9,457 nt of DNA. Source: CAYMJA01 sp964391095 (lineage in GTDB: Bacteria > Patescibacteriota > Minisyncoccia > Minisyncoccales > GWA2-38-27). The position numbers and the translations under genes are program-made. Below the pieces are notes generated by a model. The model searched no databases. It saw nothing but the letters and a program-made list of their open reading frames with translations, and was not told the origin of the DNA. Shown piece after piece: positions 1 through 5,815 of the stretch. The stretch is from assembly GCA_964391095.1 (NCBI GenBank), contig CAYMJA010000014.1, positions 1 through 9,457 on the forward strand, in the 5' to 3' direction. The number at the start of each line of letters is the position of its first letter. Position 1 is the first letter of the stretch.

Positions 1-15
1 CAAGGTAAAAATCAA

Positions 16-179
16 TAGACCTCTTGCGAGATAATTTTTCGTAACGAAATTTGAAGATTTTGAGCGAAAGTTATGAAGGGCGAGGAGGTGTATATGATAA
101 TATACACCGACGAGCCCTGAGTAATTTGCAGCCAAAATATTCAGATTGCAGTAGAAAGGATTATTGCGCAAGAGGTCTA
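16..179. repeat. 164-bp palindromic MITE-like element with 13-bp perfect terminal inverted repeats
   Basis: The ends TAGACCTCTTGCG (16-28) and CGCAAGAGGTCTA (167-179) are perfect inverted repeats. The symmetry continues inward: the whole 66-nt left arm (16-81) aligns without gaps to the reverse complement of the right arm (114-179), with 47 of 66 positions identical by my hand count and six more as G-U pairs if the plus strand is transcribed. The centre holds a second perfect hairpin, GGTGTATA (87-94) / TATACACC (101-108), with loop TGATAA. No protein of useful length is encoded. A TA dinucleotide lies at each outer end, so this could be a non-autonomous element of an IS630/Tc1-like transposon with TA target duplication, but TA may simply be part of the repeat. 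Read leftward, the structure is followed by TTGATTTTT, so it could also end the dnaG-rpoD transcript. The structure is seen; the mobile nature is inferred. Confidence 0.75.
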
Positions 180-1427
180 ATAACCCTTTAGTTTCTTTAG
201 TTTCTCGTGGACTCTAATTTTTTCTAAAGATTTTGCTTCTATTTGGCGAATTCTTTCCCGGGTCACGCCGAATACCTGGCCTACTTCTTCTAAGGTATGA
301 GTAATTCCATCCTTCAACCCAAATCTCATTGATAAAATCTTCTGCTCACGGGGATTTAAATCAACTAAAATTTCTTGCAATCTTTCTCGAAGCAGGGTTC
401 TACCTGCCTGAACAGAAGAAGGAAGTATTTTCTCATCTTTAATAAATTCAGCCAAAACGCTATCCCCTTTATCATCTCCTACCGGAGTCTCTAAAGAAAT
501 GGTTTCTTGAGAAATTTTTTTAATATGACGAACCTTAGCAACATCAATTCCCATCTCAGCTGCAATTTCCTCTGCAAGAGGCTCTCTCCCTAAATCCTGT
601 AAAAGATGGCGTCTAACTCGAGTATATTTTGAAATGGTTTCAACCATATGGACTGGAATTCTTATTGTTCTGGCTTGGTCAGCTAAAGCTCGGGTAATTG
701 CCTGTCGTATCCACCAGGTAGCATAAGTTGAAAATTTATAACCTCTTCTCCAATCAAATTTTTCTACTGCCCGAAAAAGACCCAAATTTCCCTCTTGGAT
801 TAAATCAAGCAAGGTTAAATTCGGGGATTTACCAATGTATCTTTTAGCAATAGAAACCACTAATCTTAAATTAGCCCGAGCCAATTTTTTCCTAGCTTCT
901 TCATCTCCTTTTTCAATTTTACGAGCTAATTCTTTTTCTTCTTCAGCAGTTAAAAACGCTACTTTACCAATTTCTTTTAAATAAATTTGAATAGGGTCTA
1001 TTTTTAATTTGGCGACTTCTTTGACTCTCCCTTTCTTTTCTTTAGCTTCCTCAACAAGGAAACCCTCTTTAGTGTCTTTAACCTCAATCCCTTCTTTTTC
1101 TAATTTTTCACAAAGGTTTTCTAATCCTGAAATATTTTTTTCTATCTTTGGGAAGAAATACAAAATTTCCGAAATAGTAACAAATTCCCGCAGTTTTCCT
1201 TTCCGAATTAATTCTTCGACTTTCTCGGCCGGAAAAAGTCGGGAAATTCTTTCCTTTTTTTTCTTCTTTATTACTACTTTTCTTTTTATAACTTTCCTGC
1301 TTCTATTCCGAATCGAGGCAGGCTTTCTTCTCTTGGAAACTATCCTTTTTTTTAATGCTTTTTTCTTTTTTTTCTTAGTTGCCTGCCTTTTCTTATGAAA
1401 GACACGGGTTTTCTTTTTCTTGGTCAT
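177..1427 (-). CDS. rpoD: RNA polymerase primary sigma factor (sigma-70, RpoD)
   Basis: Primary sigma factor that directs RNA polymerase to housekeeping promoters; 416 residues. The first 63 residues are extremely basic (35 Lys or Arg by count). Residues about 64-125 resemble region 1.1 (LFPAEKVEELIRKGKL onward), typical of group 1 sigmas. Region 1.2 starts near 143 (DPIQIYLKEIGKV). Region 2 spans about 183-256 and includes DLIQEGNLGL (208-217) and the -10-recognition helix KFSTYATWWIRQAITRAL (231-248). Region 3 covers about 257-335. Region 4 ends with the -35-binding helix-turn-helix, LEEVGQVFGVTRERIRQIEAK (379-399). The ATG lies 2 bp after the dnaG stop, so translation is probably coupled; I see no Shine-Dalgarno sequence. 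The stop codon TAG (179-177) lies in the terminal repeat of the palindromic element, so the last residues may be altered from the ancestral protein. Family assignment is certain. Confidence 0.97.
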   Translation of the reverse strand: MTKKKKTRVFHKKRQATKKKKKKALKKRIVSKRRKPASIRNRSRKVIKRKVVIKKKKKERISRLFPAEKVEELIRKGKLREFVTISEILYFFPKIEKNISGLENLCEKLEKEGIEVKDTKEGFLVEEAKEKKGRVKEVAKLKIDPIQIYLKEIGKVAFLTAEEEKELARKIEKGDEEARKKLARANLRLVVSIAKRYIGKSPNLTLLDLIQEGNLGLFRAVEKFDWRRGYKFSTYATWWIRQAITRALADQARTIRIPVHMVETISKYTRVRRHLLQDLGREPLAEEIAAEMGIDVAKVRHIKKISQETISLETPVGDDKGDSVLAEFIKDEKILPSSVQAGRTLLRERLQEILVDLNPREQKILSMRFGLKDGITHTLEEVGQVFGVTRERIRQIEAKSLEKIRVHEKLKKLKGY

Positions 1428-1429
1428 AA

Positions 1430-3280
1430 TTAGGCAAGTTCCAAATCCCTTCGGGATTTGGCATAAGAATTAAATTTCTGAATCAAATTTTGGACTTTAT
1501 TAAAATCTTTTTCTTCCTCTGCTTTTTTAATTTCTTTAGAAATCTCACCCAACTTATCTCTAACCAACAAAACCTTAAATTCTCTTAAACAATTCTTAAA
1601 TTCCTCTTTCTTATCGAGATTTAATTCAATTCCCCTACCCCCTAAATCCTTATCAAGGAAAGATTCAGCTTCAACTTTCAATAAAAGATAGTTTATCAAA
1701 TCATTTAATTCGGTTGGAATGCTTTTTGTTAAATTTACTTTCTCTGCTTCTTTTTGAGAAGCAGCAGGTAAACCTTCTTTTTTGAAATAGGCAAGAATTT
1801 GAGAAGTTTGAGGAGAAAAAAGTTTAAAATCTTCTTTGCCAATTAAATCAAAACTGTTAGGGGACTTAATAACTAAAATAATTAACTGCTCCTCTAAAAG
1901 TTCCTTCCTTGTTTTCCGCGGCAAGGGGATTATTTTCTTATCTGTCTCTTTATTGTCTTCTAAGCCCTCTGCTATGGCAGGATGCAAAGTTGTTTTCTGA
2001 AACTCTTCTAATACATCTTCTTCTTTCACCTCCAGAACTTTAGCTAAATCCTGAATCCAAAAACTCTTTTCAATCCTATTGGGAATTTTTTTAATAACTG
2101 CTAATAAAACTCTTGAGATTTCCTTTTTCCCTTCCAAGGTATCTTTATCAAATTTAGACAAGGTGTTTTCAAAATAAAAATCATGAATTGATTTTGCCTT
2201 TTGAACTAAATTTTCCCAATCTTTAGGGTTCTGGAAAACAATATCTGCCGGGTCAGAACCTTTGGGCATTGTAACCACCCTTATATTAAAACCTAAGGAT
2301 TGAGCTAAATCAATTCCTCTTTTTGTCGCCGAATTTCCAGCAATATCCATATCAAAAGCAGTCAAAAGATTATCTGAATAACGTTTAAGGTTCTTTAATT
2401 GGAAATTTGTTAAGGCGGTGCCAGAAGTAGCTACTACATTTTCAAAACCCGCCTGGCTCGACATAATGGCATCAACATATCCTTCTACCAAAATACAGTT
2501 ATTCCTCTTCCTAGTTCCCATTCCGGCTTTATTTAAACCGTATAAAATACGGCTTTTATCATAGAGTAGTGTATTTGGAATATTAATATATTTTGCTTCT
2601 TCTTGACCGTCAGGCCTTTGAATCTGTTTAAAAATCCTGCCCCCGAATCCAACTGTTTGAGAGCTTAAATTAAAAATAGGAAAAATAATCCTCCCCCGAA
2701 ATCTATCATAATAGTTTCCCGTCTTTTCAGATTTCAAAACCAAACCAGCTTTCATTATTTCTTCTCGTTTATAACCTTGGCCAACTAAAAAATCAGATAG
2801 ACCCTGCCAGATATCTGGAGCATAACCTAAACGCCATTTTTTAATGCTCTCCTCTTTTATTCCTCGGGATAAAAGATACTTTTTTGCTTGTTTGCCCATT
2901 GAACTCTGTTCAAGTTGTTTTTCAAAAAAGCAACAAGCTAATTCGCAAACTTCATAAAGTCGCTGTCTTTCGGTTTTTAATTTTGGGTCTTCTCTTTTCA
3001 ACTCAACTCCGGCTTTCTGGGCTAAAATTCGCAAGGCATCACCAAATTCAACTCCTTCAATCTGCATCACAAATTTAAATATGTCACCCCCGGTTCCACA
3101 GGCCCCAAAACAATGCCAGATTTGGCGGGCCGGAGAAACAAAAAAAGAGGGCTTTTTCTCGCTATGAAAAGGACAAAGAGCCCTGTAATTTGCTCCTGCC
3201 TTCTGGAGTTTAATATAACTGCCAACAACTTCTACAATATCTAAACGATTTTTAATTTCCTCAATTGGAGAGCTTAACAT
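1430..3280 (-). CDS. dnaG: DNA primase (DnaG)
   Basis: Synthesises RNA primers at the replication fork, working with the replicative helicase. I place the start at ATG 3280, giving 616 residues beginning MLSSPIEEIKNRLDIVEVVG, the usual primase N-terminus. An in-frame ATG at 3349 would add 23 unrelated residues and run through the promoter. The CHC2 zinc finger uses C36, H39, C57 and C61; the last pair is spaced C-X3-C (HCFGACGTGG), one residue longer than the E. coli C-X2-C. The RNA-polymerase-like basic motif is YDRFRGRIIFPI (about 191-202). The TOPRIM catalytic centre follows with EGYVD (E266, D270) and FDMD (D310, D312). The C-terminal third, presumably the helicase-binding part, is charged and poorly conserved. 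It is first in a dnaG-rpoD operon. Its apparent promoter puts the transcription start at the ATG itself. Confidence 0.96.
   Translation of the reverse strand: MLSSPIEEIKNRLDIVEVVGSYIKLQKAGANYRALCPFHSEKKPSFFVSPARQIWHCFGACGTGGDIFKFVMQIEGVEFGDALRILAQKAGVELKREDPKLKTERQRLYEVCELACCFFEKQLEQSSMGKQAKKYLLSRGIKEESIKKWRLGYAPDIWQGLSDFLVGQGYKREEIMKAGLVLKSEKTGNYYDRFRGRIIFPIFNLSSQTVGFGGRIFKQIQRPDGQEEAKYINIPNTLLYDKSRILYGLNKAGMGTRKRNNCILVEGYVDAIMSSQAGFENVVATSGTALTNFQLKNLKRYSDNLLTAFDMDIAGNSATKRGIDLAQSLGFNIRVVTMPKGSDPADIVFQNPKDWENLVQKAKSIHDFYFENTLSKFDKDTLEGKKEISRVLLAVIKKIPNRIEKSFWIQDLAKVLEVKEEDVLEEFQKTTLHPAIAEGLEDNKETDKKIIPLPRKTRKELLEEQLIILVIKSPNSFDLIGKEDFKLFSPQTSQILAYFKKEGLPAASQKEAEKVNLTKSIPTELNDLINYLLLKVEAESFLDKDLGGRGIELNLDKKEEFKNCLREFKVLLVRDKLGEISKEIKKAEEEKDFNKVQNLIQKFNSYAKSRRDLELA
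1441..1461 (-). promoter_or_regulatory. Perfect 9-bp hairpin at the dnaG-rpoD junction
   Basis: CCAAATCCC (1441-1449) and GGGATTTGG (1453-1461) form a perfect 9-bp stem with a 3-nt loop (GAA in the mRNA sense). It lies in the last codons of dnaG and ends 13 nt before the rpoD ATG, covering the stretch where an rpoD ribosome-binding site would be expected. No U-tract follows, so it is not an intrinsic terminator. It could be an mRNA processing site, since the E. coli dnaG-rpoD junction is known to be cleaved by RNase E, or a translational control element opened by ribosomes finishing dnaG. The structure is seen; the role is inferred. Confidence 0.5.
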
Positions 3281-3287
3281 AAAAATT

Positions 3288-3316
3288 ATGATACCATAAA
3301 TTTTCAATAAAATCAA
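3288..3316 (-). promoter_or_regulatory. dnaG promoter, extended -10, apparently leaderless
   Basis: On the minus strand, TTGATT (3316-3311) is followed after 17 nt by TATCAT (3293-3288), which is preceded by TGG, giving an extended -10 (TGnTATCAT). Seven nucleotides separate the -10 from the dnaG ATG at 3280, so the expected start of transcription falls at or next to the A of the start codon. No Shine-Dalgarno sequence is present. The hexamers and spacing are seen; the start site is inferred from usual sigma-70 geometry. Confidence 0.6.
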
Positions 3317-3342
3317 TTCTAACAGATTTGCAACACCCCTAC

Positions 3343-3370
3343 TTGACATTGGATATTAAAGGAATAAAAT
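3343..3370 (+). promoter_or_regulatory. Sigma-70 promoter for the glycosyltransferase operon
   Basis: A consensus -35 TTGACA (3343-3348), a 16-nt spacer and TAAAAT (3365-3370, five of six to TATAAT) form the best promoter match I found in the window. Transcription should begin near 3377, leaving a leader of about 50 nt before the ATG at 3426. It is divergent from the dnaG promoter; the two -35 boxes are 26 bp apart. Confidence 0.7.
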
Positions 3371-3381
3371 GAAATATTGAA

Positions 3382-3425
3382 CCTATTGTCCCGTTTAAGC
3401 AACGGGATTCCTTTTAGAGATTAGG
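3382..3425 (+). promoter_or_regulatory. Structured 5' leader of the first glycosyltransferase
   Basis: The leader contains TCCCGTT (3389-3395) and AACGGGA (3401-3407), a perfect 7-bp stem with loop TAAGC, extended by one G-U pair. A further CCTA at 3382-3385 is complementary to TAGG at 3422-3425, directly before the start codon, so the hairpin could sit inside a closed structure that hides the translation start. The T-run after the hairpin (TTTT, 3412-3415) is short, so a terminator is unlikely though not excluded. I do not recognise a known riboswitch class. Confidence 0.4.
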
Positions 3426-4511
3426 ATGAAAAAACTTAAAATTGCCCAATTAGTTCCCCCTTGGCTGGCAGTTCCTCCCAAAAAATACGGAGGTACAGAA
3501 TTAATTGCCTCTTATCTTACCGAGGAATTGGTTAAAAGAGGACATAATGTTACCCTGTTCGCCTCCGGCGACTCTAAAACTAAGGCAAAATTAGTTTCTG
3601 TCTTCCCTAAAGCCCTATACTGGCAAGAAACTTCCTGGCAAGAACCATACAGACCTCTATTGCATGCCTTTTCATGTTTTAAAAAAGCAAAAAATTTTGA
3701 TATTATCCACAATCACTTTCACTATTGGGGACTTTGCTTCTCTGGTTTAACAAAAACAAAAGTTATTACTACCTATCACGGCGATTTTAATAGTATTCCC
3801 AAAAACACAGCTAAATATAAACTTCTGGAAAAATTTAAAAACTCTCTTTTTGTCTCAATAAGCAATTCTCAAAGAAAAATTAAGAACCTAAAATTAAATT
3901 TCATTGCTACTGTCTATAATGGGATAGATGTTAAAAAATTTCAATTTAATGATAAACCTGATAATTATCTGGCTTGGATGGGTAGAATTACTCCTAAAAA
4001 AGGAATTTTAGAAGCCATAAAAATAGCAAAAAAAGTAGGACTGCCTTTAAAGATAGCGGCTAAAATTGATAAAAATTATCCTCCTGATGTAGAATTTTAT
4101 GAAAAAAAAATAAAACCTTTTATTGATGGAAAAAAAGTTATTTATATCGGGGAAATAGGAGGATGCCAAGCAAAATCAAATTTTTTAAAAGGGGCAATAG
4201 CTCTATTAAATCCTATTACCTGGAAGGAACCCTTTGGTTTAGTAATGCCCGAAGCTATGGCTTGCGGAACCCCGGTGATTGTTTTTGATAGAGGTTCGGC
4301 AAGGGAGGTGGTAAAAGATAAAAAAACCGGTTTTATAGTTAAAAATATCCCCCAGGCAATAAATGCTTTGAAAAAAATAGGAGAGATAAAGAGAAAAGAT
4401 TGCAGATTATGGGTAGAGAAAAAATTCACCAAAGAAAGAATGGTGGATAAATACGAAAAATTATATTACAAAATTTTAGAAAAAAATGCCTCGAAAACCA
4501 AAAGTAAATAA
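3426..4511 (+). CDS. GT4-family glycosyltransferase (first of three)
   Basis: Retaining GT-B-fold glycosyltransferase that transfers a sugar from a nucleotide-sugar donor; 361 residues, no signal peptide, presumably cytoplasmic or peripherally membrane-bound. The N-terminal domain starts with KIAQLVPPWL and the V-P-P-K-K-Y-G-G-T-E loop (16-25). H118 in YHGD sits where family members carry the active-site histidine. The C-terminal donor domain begins near 180, with the diphosphate-binding loop WMGRITPKKG (184-193) and the E-X7-E motif in EPFGLVMPE (E268, E276), followed by AMACGTPVI. The start is fixed by the N-terminal beta strand. The gene has its own promoter and a structured leader, and its last 26 bp overlap the next gene. 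It is a clear paralogue of the gene at 5816. Sugar and acceptor are unknown; a surface glycan or glycolipid is likely. Confidence 0.9.
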   Translation: MKKLKIAQLVPPWLAVPPKKYGGTELIASYLTEELVKRGHNVTLFASGDSKTKAKLVSVFPKALYWQETSWQEPYRPLLHAFSCFKKAKNFDIIHNHFHYWGLCFSGLTKTKVITTYHGDFNSIPKNTAKYKLLEKFKNSLFVSISNSQRKIKNLKLNFIATVYNGIDVKKFQFNDKPDNYLAWMGRITPKKGILEAIKIAKKVGLPLKIAAKIDKNYPPDVEFYEKKIKPFIDGKKVIYIGEIGGCQAKSNFLKGAIALLNPITWKEPFGLVMPEAMACGTPVIVFDRGSAREVVKDKKTGFIVKNIPQAINALKKIGEIKRKDCRLWVEKKFTKERMVDKYEKLYYKILEKNASKTKSK

Positions 4512-5790
4512 GGTCTTATTTCTCCTGTGTTATCCTTTGTGGGGAAGCGGCTCTGGAACTTATACAAGAGAGTTGGCTTTAGCAGTGGATAAATACAAAC
4601 ACATAAAAACAGCCATAGTTTGCCCGGAAAGCAAAAGAAAACTTTCTCCCGGGATAAAAATTTATCCTTTAGAATTACCTTTTCCAGTCGCCTCTACCGG
4701 CCATCCTGATTGGCCTGTTTGTAAACTCTACAAAGACCTAACCCCTAAAGAAATATCCCAGGTTTTTAATTATTTCTTAAGAAATGTAATAAACGCAGTA
4801 GATGATTTCAAACCAGACCTTATTCATGTCCAACACATTTCTTTACTTTTGTGGATAGCAAATTTTATAAAACCTTTATATAATATTAATTTTATTGTTA
4901 CTGCTCATGGAACAGGAGTTTTAACTGCTTCTCAAAATAAGACTTTTATACCTTTTTCACAAGACGCTTTAAAAAGAGCAAAAAAAATAATAGCGGTAAG
5001 CGGAGACACAAAAAGATGGCTCTTAGATATTTTTGGTAAAGACTTTTCTCATAAAACAAGAATTATTCCGGGCGGTATTTATCTTGAGAATTTCCCATTA
5101 GAGAAAAAAGTAAAAATTATCAATAGAAAATATAAATTAAAAGGTAAAAAAGTTGTTCTTTTTACCGGAAAACTTACCCCCCAAAAAGGGGTTTATTATC
5201 TTATAAAAGCGGCTGAAGATATTAAAGGAGATATTTATATAATTGGAGATGGTTCTGAGAGAAAAAATTTAGAAGATTTAACATATAAGTTGAAATTAAA
5301 TAATGTTCACTTCCTCGGTTATATGGGAGATGAAAAAAAAGCAGAGTTGGAAGAATTTTATTACCGGGCTGATGTTTTTGTTGCTCCTTCGGTTTGGGAT
5401 GAACCTTTGGGGCTGGTAATTTTAGAGGCAATGGCTGCTAAAACGCCGGTAATTGCTACCAGAAAAGGAGGTATTCCTTTAGCGGTAAAAAATGGAGTAA
5501 ATGGATTTTTAATCAGACCGAAAAACAGCCGCCAAATAGCCGAGGCCTGTAATAAATTATTAGAAAATGATGAGTTAAGAAAAAAATTAGGAGAAGCGGC
5601 TAGAAAAACTGTTGAAGAAAAATTCATCTGGAAAAAAATTGCCCAAAAATATGTAAGGATTTATAAAAAAGCTTGTGCCAATGGAAATAATAAAAAGAAG
5701 AATCACGGCAAAAGTTCCAGCAGAAAGCAGAAAAGAAAAAAATCTTCAAACTTTCTGAGAATGCTCGGACTAAAAAGAGCTTCTAAATAG
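4486..5790 (+). CDS. GT4-family glycosyltransferase (second) with basic C-terminal tail
   Basis: GT-B-fold glycosyltransferase of 434 residues, a different subfamily from its two neighbours. The N-terminal domain has KVLFLLCYPLWGSGSGTYTREL, the glycine-rich loop of the Glyco_transf_4 type (9-30), and TAHGTG (139-144) with the probable active-site H141. The donor domain begins near 222: LFTGKLTPQKGVYYLI (225-240), then E-X7-E in DEPLGLVILEAMA (E306, E314). The first strand's typical G-R is G-K here (G228-K229). After about residue 395 a lysine- and serine-rich tail of about 40 residues replaces ordered sequence; it could bind acidic membrane lipids or nucleic acid. The ATG lies in the 3' end of the previous gene (26-bp overlap, other frame), with no Shine-Dalgarno sequence, so translation is probably coupled. 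The stop TAG lies in the terminator hairpin. Confidence 0.9.
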   Translation: MPRKPKVNKVLFLLCYPLWGSGSGTYTRELALAVDKYKHIKTAIVCPESKRKLSPGIKIYPLELPFPVASTGHPDWPVCKLYKDLTPKEISQVFNYFLRNVINAVDDFKPDLIHVQHISLLLWIANFIKPLYNINFIVTAHGTGVLTASQNKTFIPFSQDALKRAKKIIAVSGDTKRWLLDIFGKDFSHKTRIIPGGIYLENFPLEKKVKIINRKYKLKGKKVVLFTGKLTPQKGVYYLIKAAEDIKGDIYIIGDGSERKNLEDLTYKLKLNNVHFLGYMGDEKKAELEEFYYRADVFVAPSVWDEPLGLVILEAMAAKTPVIATRKGGIPLAVKNGVNGFLIRPKNSRQIAEACNKLLENDELRKKLGEAARKTVEEKFIWKKIAQKYVRIYKKACANGNNKKKNHGKSSSRKQKRKKSSNFLRMLGLKRASK

Positions 5791-5801
5791 AAGCTCTTTT
5801 T
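5772..5801 (+). terminator. Intrinsic terminator after the second glycosyltransferase
   Basis: AAAAAGAGCTTCT (5772-5784) and AGAAGCTCTTTTT (5789-5801) form a perfect 13-bp stem with loop AAAT, ending in five Ts. It includes the last codons and TAG stop of the upstream gene. The symmetric A and T runs mean it could also stop transcription from the right. The next gene's -10 element begins at its final base. Confidence 0.85.
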
Positions 5802-5809
5802 GATATAAT
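5801..5809 (+). promoter_or_regulatory. Extended -10 promoter of the third glycosyltransferase, apparently leaderless
   Basis: TGATATAAT (5801-5809) is a perfect TATAAT preceded by TGn. The ATG at 5816 begins seven nucleotides past the -10, so transcription should start on the start codon. The region 17 nt upstream (TTCTAA, 5781-5786) is a poor -35 and lies in the terminator stem, which fits an extended -10 promoter. The layout matches that of dnaG. The start site is inferred. Confidence 0.6.
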
Positions 5810-5815
5810 ATTAGT

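Noticed and set aside
1009..1398. Plus-strand ORF of 129 codons rich in phenylalanine
   Set aside because: It is the antisense of the lysine-rich rpoD 5' end; AAA/AAG codons read as TTT/CTT. No start signal or family resemblance.
3281..3349. N-terminal extension of DnaG from ATG 3349
   Set aside because: The 23 extra residues do not resemble primase, and they overlap a good extended -10 promoter; the canonical start is at 3280.
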